Shown piece by piece: positions 7,077 through 15,684 of a stretch of 17,064 nucleotides of DNA. A program made the position numbers and the translations under genes. Each line of letters starts with the position of its first letter. Position 1 is the first letter of the stretch. Source of the DNA: JAUWNJ01 sp034190305 (GTDB lineage Bacteria > Planctomycetota > Phycisphaerae > SM23-33); contig JAXHSV010000038.1 in assembly GCA_034190305.1 (NCBI GenBank), positions 1 to 17,064 on the forward strand. The letters are read 5' to 3'. The notes beneath the pieces are model-generated. The model searched no databases and had not been told where the DNA came from. It worked only from the letters and a program-made list of their open reading frames with translations.

Positions 7077-8138
7077 ATGGCAACGAGACTGGCCAAGGCG
7101 AAATTCAAGGATAATTACTGGCGGATATATCACGGCAGGGATGAGGTAATGTTAAAATCGCTCGAGGAACTTCCGGGCGATGCCGCCGGCGCCAAAATCG
7201 TCCTGCAATCGAGCAGAGAAGGCTTCTCACACTTTCTCTATTCGATAGATGATGCGCCGTTCGATAAATCCGCCGATGGCTGCATCGAGGTGCGCTTTGA
7301 AAAGGGTGGAACATCCGACCAGCACGTTACCGTCGTAGTTAAGGCCGTAACCGCCGACGGGACTGAAACTAAACCTTACACACTCAAGTTCGGATACTAC
7401 TCCAGTGAGTTCTACAAGGCCAGCGGCCTGATGTCCTATCCGAACATCCTTATTATGGACAGCAGTCCGATCCTGAATTTCCACATCGGCGGAGTAGAAG
7501 ACTGGGACCTGGCCGAACCGGCGCCGGAAGAACTCGAATTCGCCGCGAAGAAATGGAAACCTCTTATCGAAGGCGCCAAAACGGGCTACGAGAAGGCGAA
7601 GTTGCTGATAAAATCCCTGATGGACGACCTCTGGCCTCACAACGGCAACCCGTCGGACGAACAGGAGGCGTCCAAACCCTTCGTGCAGTACGAGCGAATG
7701 GTTTCCGGAAAGGACAAGGGCTGGTGTACAAACTTCGCAACCATCTTTGTTCACGCCTGCAATTGTCTGGGGATTCCCGCTCGCCTTGTGGGCATGGGGC
7801 AGATTCACAGCCTGACCGACAAGTGCAGGATTCAAAGAGGAGGGTGTCATTCAACCTGCGAGATATTCGACGATAAATCAAATCAGTGGATATGGATGGA
7901 CATAAGTTTCTACGCTCTCGGCGCATACCTCGGCAAAGAGGGGCCTTTGAATATGGCGGAGTTTCATTTCTTTCTCAACCAGCCTGCAAGGCGGAAGAGG
8001 CTGAAATTACACATTTATAATCTTGACGATAAATCAGACAAGATTCTCCCGCTGGAAAAATGTCCGAAAACCACATTCGACTACTGGGAAGGGTGGGACC
8101 GCGAGTTTCACTACGGCAAACCGAATGTTGACAAATAG
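7077..8138 (+). CDS. Transglutaminase-like (papain-fold) protein
   Basis: The 353-residue protein has a beta-rich N-terminal half (about 1-150) and a transglutaminase-core domain. The probable triad is visible: C217 in GKDKGWCTNFATIF, H258 in GGCHSTCEIFDD and D275 in WIWMDIS, with LGIPARLV between Cys and His as is usual in this superfamily. Bacterial members act as cysteine proteases, amidases or transferases, so the reaction cannot be assigned. There is no signal peptide or membrane segment, so it should act in the cytoplasm. Nine cysteines are scattered through the protein. The start is fixed by AAGGA seven bases upstream; an ATG five bases earlier is in another frame and soon stops. It is the first gene after a strong promoter. 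Confidence 0.8.
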   Translation: MATRLAKAKFKDNYWRIYHGRDEVMLKSLEELPGDAAGAKIVLQSSREGFSHFLYSIDDAPFDKSADGCIEVRFEKGGTSDQHVTVVVKAVTADGTETKPYTLKFGYYSSEFYKASGLMSYPNILIMDSSPILNFHIGGVEDWDLAEPAPEELEFAAKKWKPLIEGAKTGYEKAKLLIKSLMDDLWPHNGNPSDEQEASKPFVQYERMVSGKDKGWCTNFATIFVHACNCLGIPARLVGMGQIHSLTDKCRIQRGGCHSTCEIFDDKSNQWIWMDISFYALGAYLGKEGPLNMAEFHFFLNQPARRKRLKLHIYNLDDKSDKILPLEKCPKTTFDYWEGWDREFHYGKPNVDK

Positions 8139-8280
8139 TAATGCTACGAAAATTCAGTTGTCGCAACCTGGCGTCGGGCGTTTTTTGACAAATCACTAAG
8201 TACTGCTTACAGAACAAGCAGTTCCCGCCACCAGTAAGAAGTAGAGTTTTGTTGCAGTATCAGGAACAGGAGTTACTCTC

Positions 8281-9771
8281 GTGCTGAGTTTGCTTTATTT
8301 GGACGTAGAGGATTTTGTTTCTCCGCCGGACCATCCTTCTCACCGTCTGCCAGGCGAGTTTGCCCGGATAATGACTAAACACAATTTTGGCGGAGGTTGT
8401 TTTCACATCATAGGCCAAAAAGTTCGCCACATGGTCCAACACGCACAGGAAGACGACCTCAAGGCCATTGCCGATCATGACGTTTCACTGCATTATGACC
8501 GAGGTTCTATTCACCCGACGACGGCGGAGGAAACATCGAACCTGTCGTGGCATGAAGCGGTCAGCAGAGTGCTTTTCCGCGAGCGCCCCGGTGTGGATTT
8601 GCTGTTGGACGTCTTTGGCAAATGCTCTGCCCTGACGCGGCACGGATGGACATGGTCGGCGTCGATCGCCTATGCCGCCGGTCGAATGGGCCTGCCGTTT
8701 TTTAACGGTCCGATCCGCCCGCCCGACCACGGCGTAACCTGGATGTGCAACAACCTCGACATACGCGGACTGGAGACTGAACTGCTTCTGGATCAGGTCT
8801 ATCGCGACACGCCGAAGTTCGAGCAGCGGCTGAAGCAAGTGCTGAAAAATCTCGATGAGTTGACCAGGCGGACCGACTACAGCGCGATGTTCGGCTGTCA
8901 TCCGTCATATACGCTTTACAGGGATTTCGCGGATCACAACTTTTACGAGGGTCAGAATCCAAAACTCGCCGATTGCGGCCCTCCCGCCGAAGCGGGCGCC
9001 AATGTGGCGACTGTGCTGCGTAATTTCGAGCGGTATGTTGTAGCGCTTAAGGCAGCGCCCAACGTTACCTGGACCAATGTCGCAGGCATCAGGAATCTAT
9101 ACAGGTATCGTCCGGTCCGCGTTGCCCGTCGGCATTTGGAAGAGTTTGCCCGGAAGGTCGTTGAGCGCCGCGGGCCGACCTATACCGACGTGCTGACTGC
9201 CGCAGAAGGTCTGGTTCTGTTGGCGCGTGCCAGGCTGGCTTTGGCTGAATCGTATGAAGTTCCGACCGTGATGGGGCCTTTGTCCGCCATGAGAAACCCC
9301 GGCGAATCGGGATCGCTGCGGACAACGGGCGGCTCGGTTTTATCTGACGATAAAGCCCTGACGGACCTTTCCGTCGGTCTTATAGATTATGTCTATGGTA
9401 CGGGTTTTATCCCCGCTTATTGTGAGTTGCCCGGTGCTGACATTCGTATCGATCCGGCAAATCTTGTTGTTCGGCTTGCCTTTGCACTGTTAGGAAGCGA
9501 CGCCGAGGCTGTCGGACCGCTCGACATTGACGAACCGACGCTCCTGGACGGATTGGACATCCCGTCGAAAGATGTGCTTGAGAAGTGGTTGCCTCACGGA
9601 TCGCAATACGCCGCTCAGAGTGTCCTCGACGATCTGTCCGACCAGGCATGGACGTTAAAACCCGCATTTAAAAAAGATGACTACCCCGACGATGTGGAAA
9701 CAGCTCAATACGAAATGCCTATGATCCTGACCGAATGGGCGGAGTACGACGGGCATGTCGTTTCATATTAA
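8281..9771 (+). CDS. Divergent polysaccharide-deacetylase-like protein
   Basis: The 496-residue protein starts at GTG, fixed by AGGAG eight bases upstream. The first half looks like a remote NodB/CE4-type barrel. YLDVEDF (6-12) occupies the first-strand acidic motif position, SLHYDRGSIHP (69-79) the metal-histidine position (H71 and H78, spaced wider than the usual HSxxH), and a segment near 120-142 with GWTWS and RMGLPFF the third motif. CHP occurs at 206-208. The second half, mostly helical with no recognised domain, roughly doubles the usual catalytic length. No signal peptide is present. A 142-bp gap separates it from the transglutaminase gene and holds a small hairpin (8202-8222, 7-bp stem) and a weak TTGACA-17-TACAGA box pair (8185-8213), so it may have its own promoter. 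The family call is tentative; another TIM-barrel hydrolase is possible. Confidence 0.5.
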   Translation: MLSLLYLDVEDFVSPPDHPSHRLPGEFARIMTKHNFGGGCFHIIGQKVRHMVQHAQEDDLKAIADHDVSLHYDRGSIHPTTAEETSNLSWHEAVSRVLFRERPGVDLLLDVFGKCSALTRHGWTWSASIAYAAGRMGLPFFNGPIRPPDHGVTWMCNNLDIRGLETELLLDQVYRDTPKFEQRLKQVLKNLDELTRRTDYSAMFGCHPSYTLYRDFADHNFYEGQNPKLADCGPPAEAGANVATVLRNFERYVVALKAAPNVTWTNVAGIRNLYRYRPVRVARRHLEEFARKVVERRGPTYTDVLTAAEGLVLLARARLALAESYEVPTVMGPLSAMRNPGESGSLRTTGGSVLSDDKALTDLSVGLIDYVYGTGFIPAYCELPGADIRIDPANLVVRLAFALLGSDAEAVGPLDIDEPTLLDGLDIPSKDVLEKWLPHGSQYAAQSVLDDLSDQAWTLKPAFKKDDYPDDVETAQYEMPMILTEWAEYDGHVVSY

Positions 9772-9831
9772 CGGGAGCAGACAGTGCGCTGCGGTCTTGT
9801 CTTGCTTAATCCATAAGGAGAAATACGAGTA

Positions 9832-10824
9832 ATGAAAATAAAGAATGTTTTGCTTACGGGCGCCAGCGGTAAAATCGGACGGTCAACCCTTCCGGAACTT
9901 GTAAAAGCGGGATATTCGGTTCGGGCGCTGGAGTTCGAAGAACCCGTCAACGTCGAAAGGCTCAAAGGTGTCGAAGTGGTCCACGGCGATTTGAGAGATG
10001 CTTCCCTTGCCTCAATTCTCGTCGAAGACATGGACGCCGTAATCCACCTTGCCAATGTAAAGGAAAACCGCGCCCTCTTCATGAGCGCTAACGTCGGCGG
10101 AACGTTCGAGTTGCTCGATGCGTGCAGGGAATGCGGACATATTCGGCAGTACATACAGGCGGGTTCCGACGCCCGCGCCGGCATCTACTACTATCCCCAG
10201 CCGATCCCGGTCGATGAAAATCATCCGCATTCGGGATACCCGGGATACTATCCTCTCTCGAAGGTCCTGGAAGAAGTGATGTGCGAGCAGTTTCGCATTC
10301 AGTACAACCTTCCGATTACCGTTCTGCGGTTTTCCTGGGTGCACGACGAAGACGATCTTCTGGCTCATATAACTCTCAAGGAACCGGATTTCGGCGTTCC
10401 AATCTGGAAGGACTGGGCGGTAACATCCGAGCAAAAGGAGTTTTTTGGAAAGGGCGCCGACGGTGTAGCCAAACTGATTCATCCCGACGGAAAGCCCGGC
10501 ATCAGGCAGATTGTGGGCATAAAGGATGTTGTCAAGTCCGTCATGCTCGCCGTCGGCAATCCGGCTGCTGTCGGCGAGGCCTTCAATGTCTCGGGCCCGT
10601 CGCCCTTCAGTTACGACATAGCGGCCGGCTATATCGCGGAGAAGTTGAATCTTCCGGTCGTTGATTTTGAGGTGGGCGAGTATCACGATTTTTCGATCGA
10701 CATGACAAAATCCCGGTCGGTGCTGGGGCTGCATCCGGAATATGACATCTTTCGGATAGCCGATGATGCTATAGCGTTCAGGAAAGCCGGCAAGAAGCGA
10801 ACGCGCTGGAAACACATAGGATGA
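9832..10824 (+). CDS. NAD(P)-dependent epimerase/dehydratase (SDR)
   Basis: The 330-residue extended short-chain dehydrogenase/reductase has a Rossmann glycine motif TGASGKIG (9-16), GDLRD (52-56) for adenine contact, HLAN (72-75) and the catalytic Y140-x3-K144 in YYPLSK. A serine at 112 could be the third catalytic residue. SDRs of this type act on nucleotide sugars or other sugars and sugar acids: 4-epimerases, dehydratases, or uronate dehydrogenases. The substrate is not readable. The C-terminal third has the expected substrate-domain layout. The start has AGGAG upstream, with a rather long 11-base spacing. It lies 60 bases after the deacetylase-like gene and is followed directly by a terminator, making it the last gene of the run. 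Confidence 0.85.
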   Translation: MKIKNVLLTGASGKIGRSTLPELVKAGYSVRALEFEEPVNVERLKGVEVVHGDLRDASLASILVEDMDAVIHLANVKENRALFMSANVGGTFELLDACRECGHIRQYIQAGSDARAGIYYYPQPIPVDENHPHSGYPGYYPLSKVLEEVMCEQFRIQYNLPITVLRFSWVHDEDDLLAHITLKEPDFGVPIWKDWAVTSEQKEFFGKGADGVAKLIHPDGKPGIRQIVGIKDVVKSVMLAVGNPAAVGEAFNVSGPSPFSYDIAAGYIAEKLNLPVVDFEVGEYHDFSIDMTKSRSVLGLHPEYDIFRIADDAIAFRKAGKKRTRWKHIG

Positions 10825-10830
10825 TAACAT

Positions 10831-10856
10831 GGAATTCCCGCCGAATTCCGGTTTTT
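10831..10856 (+). terminator. Rho-independent terminator after SDR gene
   Basis: GGAATTC (10831-10837) and GAATTCC (10843-10849) form a perfect 7-bp stem with a five-base CCGCC loop, followed by GG and TTTTT. It begins six bases after the SDR stop, ending the 7077-10824 transcription unit and separating the DUF4091 gene from it. Confidence 0.65.
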
Positions 10857-10914
10857 CGACAGGAAGACGGCGTTCTGCAATGCAGGGAGTATTGATTATC
10901 AAAAGGAACCGGAA

Positions 10915-12510
10915 ATGGCGACGAGGACATGGGCGTGGTTGACTGATTCGCTGCACAGGCTTGCCCCGGGCAGTTCGCCCCGGCGGGGCGGGACTTTGGG
11001 TCTTCAGGCTGCAAAAGGCGAGCAGGTATCCTGTCAGTTGGGCGTTCGCACATCCGGCAACAACGAGCCGGTTACGGTCCGACTTTCCTGTAAGTCCGAC
11101 AGCGGCATCGGCGTTCGTATCCGCCGGGTCGGTTTCGTGCCCGTACCCCATTACAACACGCCGGTGATCGACGGACATTATGAAGGGCGACTGGGAGGAT
11201 ACGTGGGCGACCCGCTGTTCGAGGAAGACAGTCTTCTGCTCTGGCCCGGCGAGACGGCGGCGTTCTGGATTACTGTCGTGGCGGACCGCACCTGCCGGCC
11301 CGGACCAAAGCGGGTGCAACTGGCGGCGGATTTTGGGGGAGAGGTCCGCCACTGCGAACTTCTCATCCACGTTTGCGACGTAACGCTGCGAAAGCGGAAG
11401 GACTTTCCTGTTACCCACTGGTTTTACGCCGATGCGCTGTGCGACTTCTACGGCGTCGAGCCGTTCTCGGAGGGTTTCTGGCCGATCTTTCGGCGTTATG
11501 TCAGCGACATTGTTTCCCATCATCAGGACACGCTCTACGTTCCGGTCTTCACACCGCCGCTGGACGGCGTGAAGCGCCCCACGCAGTTACTGAAGGTCCG
11601 CCGGCGGGCGGGGGGGCGATACGCCTTTGATTTCGCCGACCTTCGAAGGTGGATTCGCACCGCCGGCCGACGCGGCGTCCGCCAATTTGAGTTTAACCAC
11701 CTCTTTACGCAGTGGGGCGCAGCCAACGCGATACGAATCTATCATGGACAGGGGGCCGATGAACAACTGCTCTGGCCGGCGAAAACACCCGCCACCGGCA
11801 AGACTTATCGGGACTTCCTTACACAATATCTGCCGGCACTGAAGCGGTTCCTTCAGCGGGAGGGAATTATGGACCGATGCTTCTTTCATCTTTCCGACGA
11901 ACCTCACGGGCCTGTACACCAGGCTAACTACGCCAGGGCGCGGAGAATGCTGACCGAACTTGCCCCGTGGATGACAGTGATGGATGCGCTGAGCGAAGTT
12001 GAGTTCGCTCGTAAGGGCCTGGTCGATATGCCGATTCCCACTATCCGCACGGTACGGGAATTTCTGGCAGAAGACATCCCCTGCTGGACCTATTTCTGTT
12101 GCAACCCGCGCGGCAAATACCTCAACCGCCTGATGGATACGCCTCTGGCGAAGATTCGCATGAGCGGCTGGCTTTTCTACCGCACAGGCGTGCTTGGATT
12201 CCTGCACTGGGGATACAATTATTGGTACAAGCGGCAGAGCAGGCAGTTAATCGACCCGTTCACCGTCAGCGACGCCTGCGCATCGCCGGAATGGCCTTAC
12301 GGCGACACGTTCATGGTCTATCCCGGCCAGGCCGGGCCGATTGATTCAGTGCGATGGGAGGTATTCGCAGAGTCGCTTCAGGACTACGCCTTGCTGCAAA
12401 CGCTCGGTGTGGACCGGAATGGCAGATTGCTGGCGGCAATCCGCGACTATGACAACTTTCCCTTTTCGCCGGCCTGGATAGCCGGCGCCCGGCGGAAACT
12501 CTTTGCCTGA
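10915..12510 (+). CDS. DUF4091/GH123-like glycoside hydrolase, cytoplasmic
   Basis: The 531-residue protein has a beta-sandwich-like N-terminal domain (about 25-160) and a TIM-barrel-like domain. FFHLSDEPH (323-331) carries the adjacent Asp-Glu (D328, E329) that serves as catalytic pair in GH123 beta-N-acetylgalactosaminidases. The C-terminal run PYGDTFMVYPG through SVRWEVFAESLQDYALL (about 461-494) is the hallmark of the DUF4091 region. GH123 enzymes hydrolyse N-acetylhexosaminides by substrate-assisted catalysis; that this one does so is inference. No signal peptide is seen, whereas many relatives are exported. AAGGA lies before the ATG. A terminator separates it from the SDR gene, so it is probably transcribed separately, although no clear promoter box was found in the 90-bp gap. 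It converges with the beta-helix gene across a 79-bp gap. Confidence 0.75.
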   Translation: MATRTWAWLTDSLHRLAPGSSPRRGGTLGLQAAKGEQVSCQLGVRTSGNNEPVTVRLSCKSDSGIGVRIRRVGFVPVPHYNTPVIDGHYEGRLGGYVGDPLFEEDSLLLWPGETAAFWITVVADRTCRPGPKRVQLAADFGGEVRHCELLIHVCDVTLRKRKDFPVTHWFYADALCDFYGVEPFSEGFWPIFRRYVSDIVSHHQDTLYVPVFTPPLDGVKRPTQLLKVRRRAGGRYAFDFADLRRWIRTAGRRGVRQFEFNHLFTQWGAANAIRIYHGQGADEQLLWPAKTPATGKTYRDFLTQYLPALKRFLQREGIMDRCFFHLSDEPHGPVHQANYARARRMLTELAPWMTVMDALSEVEFARKGLVDMPIPTIRTVREFLAEDIPCWTYFCCNPRGKYLNRLMDTPLAKIRMSGWLFYRTGVLGFLHWGYNYWYKRQSRQLIDPFTVSDACASPEWPYGDTFMVYPGQAGPIDSVRWEVFAESLQDYALLQTLGVDRNGRLLAAIRDYDNFPFSPAWIAGARRKLFA

Positions 12511-12589
12511 TACTGCTTACGATAAGGACAACGGGCCCTTGACTTTTTGCGCCCCGTATTACATCCGTCGGCAACCTCTTCCCGTTTAT

Positions 12590-14026
12590 TTACTTTGAGG
12601 CCTTTGTCTCGAACGCGCCCATGCCCTTACAGGGGCTGTCATCGGACAACTTGTATGCCTCGGCTCGCTTAAAGTCCGGCGTGAAGACCGGATTTAGCCC
12701 GCCGACTTTCAAAGGCTTGAATGGCCCGACGAATTTCGGATCGACCGAAATGTCTGTCTCGCCCATGCCGTCCCAGCGTGGGAACCAGTTATTGTGCTCG
12801 AAGACCGGCTTTTTGGACATGTCCGGTTTCCATGTCCACACCGGCTTGCCCGGCTCCCGGCGGCTCATGTGTTCTGTCGTGTTCCAGGTCTCTATCCGCG
12901 CCACATCGAAATCCACCTGCTTTTCGTTCCGGTAGAATATGTTGTTTCTGACGATCGGATTTGCGCCGGGGACGATGACCATGCCGTATCCGCTTCCGAC
13001 GATGGTGTTGTTGTATATCTCGCAATCGGCTCGCACCAGAAAGGCGGGTTTTTGCTTCATTGCGTTGATGATCAGGTTGCCGTAGATCTTCGCGCCGGTG
13101 GAAACCGGAGCAATATGGATGCCGCTTCCGGGGAATTGGTTCTTGTCGGAGAAAGGCTCACCTCCATAGACCGAATCCACGAAGTTGTTCCGCACTATCG
13201 CGTCGGTTACGTTGGCCACCACGATGGAACTCTTGGCGTGGTAGCCTTTGGTCGGCCTAAAGACATTTCCTTCGGCTAGAAGCCTCTCCGAGCGCAGATA
13301 GCCTTCGTCCGTGCTGTCGTCGTTCTGGCCCAGGTAGATGGCGGAGTAGCGGAAACCCTCGAAGACGTTCCCCGATGCGACCGAGTCCTTCATCAGTTTC
13401 TTGAACGACAATGCCTGGTGATGCACACCATAAAAGTAATTGTTCGTCGCCTTGAGGTTGCAGGAGGCATAAAGGCAAAGCCCGTAGTCCTGCTTGTCCG
13501 TGAAGTCCAGGAATGTGTTCTCGGTAAGGACTATGCCCTGGCTGGATTCGGGCTTGCGGAAGTTTCCGTAAACCAGAATTCCGAATGAGTTGTTTTCACG
13601 GAAGACGCACTTCCTTACGGTTACATAGCTGGAGGCATACTTGATGCCGATGCCTGCGCCGTAGTTTCCGAACTCGATGCCCTCTACGAGGATATGGTTC
13701 TTATTCTGCATGAATATCCCGTTGCCGCCGCCGGTTCCCTTCAGGATGACCTTTCCGGTTTCCTCGGCCTTGATGGTTATAGGGGATTGCGGTGTCCCGC
13801 TGGCGGAAACGACCGCCCGTTCGTTGCCGTAGTTGCCGGACTTGATGATGAGTGTGTCGCCGGCCTGGAGAACCGACACGCCCTTCTTTACTGTCCTGAA
13901 GGTGGTTTCGGCGGTTTTTCCGTCATTTGCGTCGTCGCCTTGAAGTGAGACGTAATATGTCTCCGCCGTCGCCGCCGAGCACAGCAGCATCATCACACAA
14001 ATCGAAATGAGTATTCTTGTTTCCAT
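12590..14026 (-). CDS. Exported right-handed beta-helix protein (DUF1565-type)
   Basis: The 478-residue precursor has a signal peptide (a hydrophobic run from ILISICVMMLL, probable cleavage after Ala21 in AATA before ETYYV). The mature N-terminus YYVSLQGDDANDG and the following FRTVKKG and AGDTLIIKSGNY are typical of DUF1565 proteins. About 300 residues of short irregular repeats follow, with recurring N-N-x-F/I turns such as TENTF, TNNYF, SGNVF, EGNVF, RNNFV and YNNTI: the asparagine ladders of pectate-lyase-like parallel beta-helices. Such proteins bind or cleave polysaccharides outside the cytoplasm; no lyase residue can be assigned. The start at 14026 is preferred over an ATG at 14041 because AAAGGTG stands just before it and it begins the signal peptide directly. 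It was originally divergent from the interrupted glycoside-hydrolase-like gene. Confidence 0.8.
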   Translation of the reverse strand: METRILISICVMMLLCSAATAETYYVSLQGDDANDGKTAETTFRTVKKGVSVLQAGDTLIIKSGNYGNERAVVSASGTPQSPITIKAEETGKVILKGTGGGNGIFMQNKNHILVEGIEFGNYGAGIGIKYASSYVTVRKCVFRENNSFGILVYGNFRKPESSQGIVLTENTFLDFTDKQDYGLCLYASCNLKATNNYFYGVHHQALSFKKLMKDSVASGNVFEGFRYSAIYLGQNDDSTDEGYLRSERLLAEGNVFRPTKGYHAKSSIVVANVTDAIVRNNFVDSVYGGEPFSDKNQFPGSGIHIAPVSTGAKIYGNLIINAMKQKPAFLVRADCEIYNNTIVGSGYGMVIVPGANPIVRNNIFYRNEKQVDFDVARIETWNTTEHMSRREPGKPVWTWKPDMSKKPVFEHNNWFPRWDGMGETDISVDPKFVGPFKPLKVGGLNPVFTPDFKRAEAYKLSDDSPCKGMGAFETKASK

Positions 14027-14113
14027 TTTACACCTTTGCATTTGCGTATATCACGAGCGTTTCCCGGCTCCGTGCGGAACCACAACAGGAATCGCTCTTA
14101 ATACTTATAACAG

Positions 14114-14141
14114 AATCTATCATTTCGGGTTGCGGTGTCAA
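14114..14141 (-). promoter_or_regulatory. Predicted promoter of beta-helix gene
   Basis: On the minus strand a perfect TTGACA (14136-14141) is followed after 16 bases by TAGATT (14114-14119, four of six matches). The implied leader is about 80 bases long. Confidence 0.4.
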
Positions 14142-14211
14142 AGGCTTTTTCCGGATTCACGAAAGCATCAGCAGGATTTGAAAATCCTTAAAAAACAAGC
14201 AGGAGTGTGTT

Positions 14212-14228
14212 GTGCACTTTAGCCATTT
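14212..14228 (+). repeat. IS left terminal inverted repeat
   Basis: GTGCACTTTAGCCATTT is the exact reverse complement of the right end. It is preceded by AGGAG at 14201-14205. Confidence 0.9.
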
Positions 14229-14254
14229 TGGAACGTAATCAACATGATAAAAAA

Positions 14255-14310
14255 CATGCCGACAACCCGATGTGATTATTGTCAAAACAAAGCATCGGGA
14301 GATCGGCATG
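14255..14310 (+). promoter_or_regulatory. Stem-loop enclosing transposase SD and start codon
   Basis: The outer stem pairs CATGCCGA (14255-14262) with TCGGCATG (14303-14310). The inner stem pairs CCCGAT (14266-14271) with ATCGGG (14294-14299). The two are separated by a symmetrical three-by-three internal loop, and the apical loop is 22 bases. The ribosome-binding sequence GGGAG (14297-14301) and the ATG (14308-14310) lie in the 3' arm, so an RNA containing the whole structure should be poorly translated. Transcripts entering from outside the element would carry it. This resembles known IS strategies against read-through expression; the function here is inferred. Confidence 0.65.
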
Positions 14311-15684
14311 GACGTTGCTTCTCTTGTATCGGCATGGGACGCCTTGGTTCAACACCTTTGTTTGGCATTCACCGACCCCACCGCTCGGACGTGGCAGCAG
14401 ATCGCCCTCGGTTGGGTGCTGCACCGCGGGCCAGCGACCGTCACCGGTATTTTTCGAACGCTGGGACGATTGGCCGATCGCCATTGGACGGTCTATCAAA
14501 AGTTCTTCTACCGAGCGGCCTGGTCGCTGGAGATGTTGTCGGCCTATCTGATGGCCCGCGTGATTGGTCCGATGATTCTCGAATCGGGTCAGGTCGATTC
14601 GGTCAGTGGCAAGCCAGCAGCAGACCTGGCGATCGACGACACCACGGCCGGTCGCTACGGCAAGCACGTCGCCCACGCTGGTTGGTTCAAAGACGCCTCG
14701 GCCCAAGGCCCGGCGACGAAGGGAACGGTAATTCACTGGGCGCACAACTGGATCGTCGGGGTCATTACGCTTCGATTGCCGCGTTGGCCTCTTGTGCGGT
14801 GGGTTCTGCCGGCCGTCTTTGCCCTCTATCGCAAGCCGCCCGACTGCAACAAGAACCATCCTTTTCGCACCCGCCAGGTGCTGGCCGGCGAGATGGTTCA
14901 ACGTGTGGCCAAGGCCCTGCCGGAGGTGCAATTGCGAGTCTCGGCCGATGGGCAGTATGCCACGCGCGACATGGTGATGCGACTGCCCAAAGGAACGAAC
15001 CTGGTCAGTCGGATTCGTCGCGACGCGGCAATCTACGACCTGCCTCCACCTCGTCGCGCCGGCCAGCGTGGCCGACCCCGCAAGAAGGGCAAACGACTGC
15101 CCACCCCCTGGCGGATTGCCCTTCGCCGCAAGAGTGGCTGGAAAGAGATTACCGCCCTCAAACAGGGCCAGGTGACCCGACGGCTGGTTATGGGCATCAC
15201 TTGCCTTTGGTATCATGTGTGCAAGGATGTACCTATTCGCCTGGTGATCGTCCGCGATCCCATCGGCCGACAGAAAGACGACTTCTTCTTTTGCACCGAT
15301 GCGACGGTGACGGAACAGCAGATCGTCCAGCGGTACTACGACCGCTGGGGCGTGGAAGAGTCGATTTTGGAAGCCAAGCAGCAGATGCGTTTCGAGAGTA
15401 CGCGGGGTTGGTGCAGCCGGACGGTCAATCGTCAGGCGCCGCTGGCGATGGTGTTGGTAACGCTGGTGAAGGCTTGGTACGCCCGATGCGCAGCGGCGGA
15501 ACCGTCCCTGCTTCCAGAAAGTACGCCGTGGTATCCGAGCAAAACACGACCGTCGTTCCTGGATATGCTGTCGGCCTTGCGACGAGTCCTGTGGCATCAT
15601 CGATTTTTCCCCAAGTCGGGGTTTTCGGCACGAGTTCAAGAAATATGGAACGCCGTCTGTTACACGCTTTCGGCAGCTGCATAA
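14308..15684 (+). CDS. IS4-superfamily DDE transposase (YREK motif)
   Basis: A 458-residue transposase. The DDE residues are read as D110 or D111 in LAIDDTTAGRYGK, D214 in VSADGQYATR and E350. The C-terminal signature Y343-x2-R346-x3-E350-x6-K357 is exactly the YREK pattern of IS4-related transposases (IS701 was once included there). A basic stretch of about 250-263 (RRAGQRGRPRKKGKR) may contact DNA. It cuts and joins the element ends. The frame is open from a GTG at 14272, but the ATG at 14308 has GGGAG six bases upstream and begins the recognisable N-terminus, so it is chosen. The stop overlaps the right terminal repeat by two bases. Two other long open frames over the same DNA are shadows. 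Confidence 0.85.
   Translation: MDVASLVSAWDALVQHLCLAFTDPTARTWQQIALGWVLHRGPATVTGIFRTLGRLADRHWTVYQKFFYRAAWSLEMLSAYLMARVIGPMILESGQVDSVSGKPAADLAIDDTTAGRYGKHVAHAGWFKDASAQGPATKGTVIHWAHNWIVGVITLRLPRWPLVRWVLPAVFALYRKPPDCNKNHPFRTRQVLAGEMVQRVAKALPEVQLRVSADGQYATRDMVMRLPKGTNLVSRIRRDAAIYDLPPPRRAGQRGRPRKKGKRLPTPWRIALRRKSGWKEITALKQGQVTRRLVMGITCLWYHVCKDVPIRLVIVRDPIGRQKDDFFFCTDATVTEQQIVQRYYDRWGVEESILEAKQQMRFESTRGWCSRTVNRQAPLAMVLVTLVKAWYARCAAAEPSLLPESTPWYPSKTRPSFLDMLSALRRVLWHHRFFPKSGFSARVQEIWNAVCYTLSAAA

Noticed and set aside
8202..8222. Hairpin between the transglutaminase-like and deacetylase-like genes as a terminator
   Set aside because: A 7-bp stem with a seven-base loop and no T-run; not strong enough to split the transcription unit.
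10012..11523. 503-codon minus-strand open frame opposite the SDR and DUF4091 genes
   Set aside because: It spans the terminator and parts of two well-supported genes on the other strand and shows no domain or start signal.
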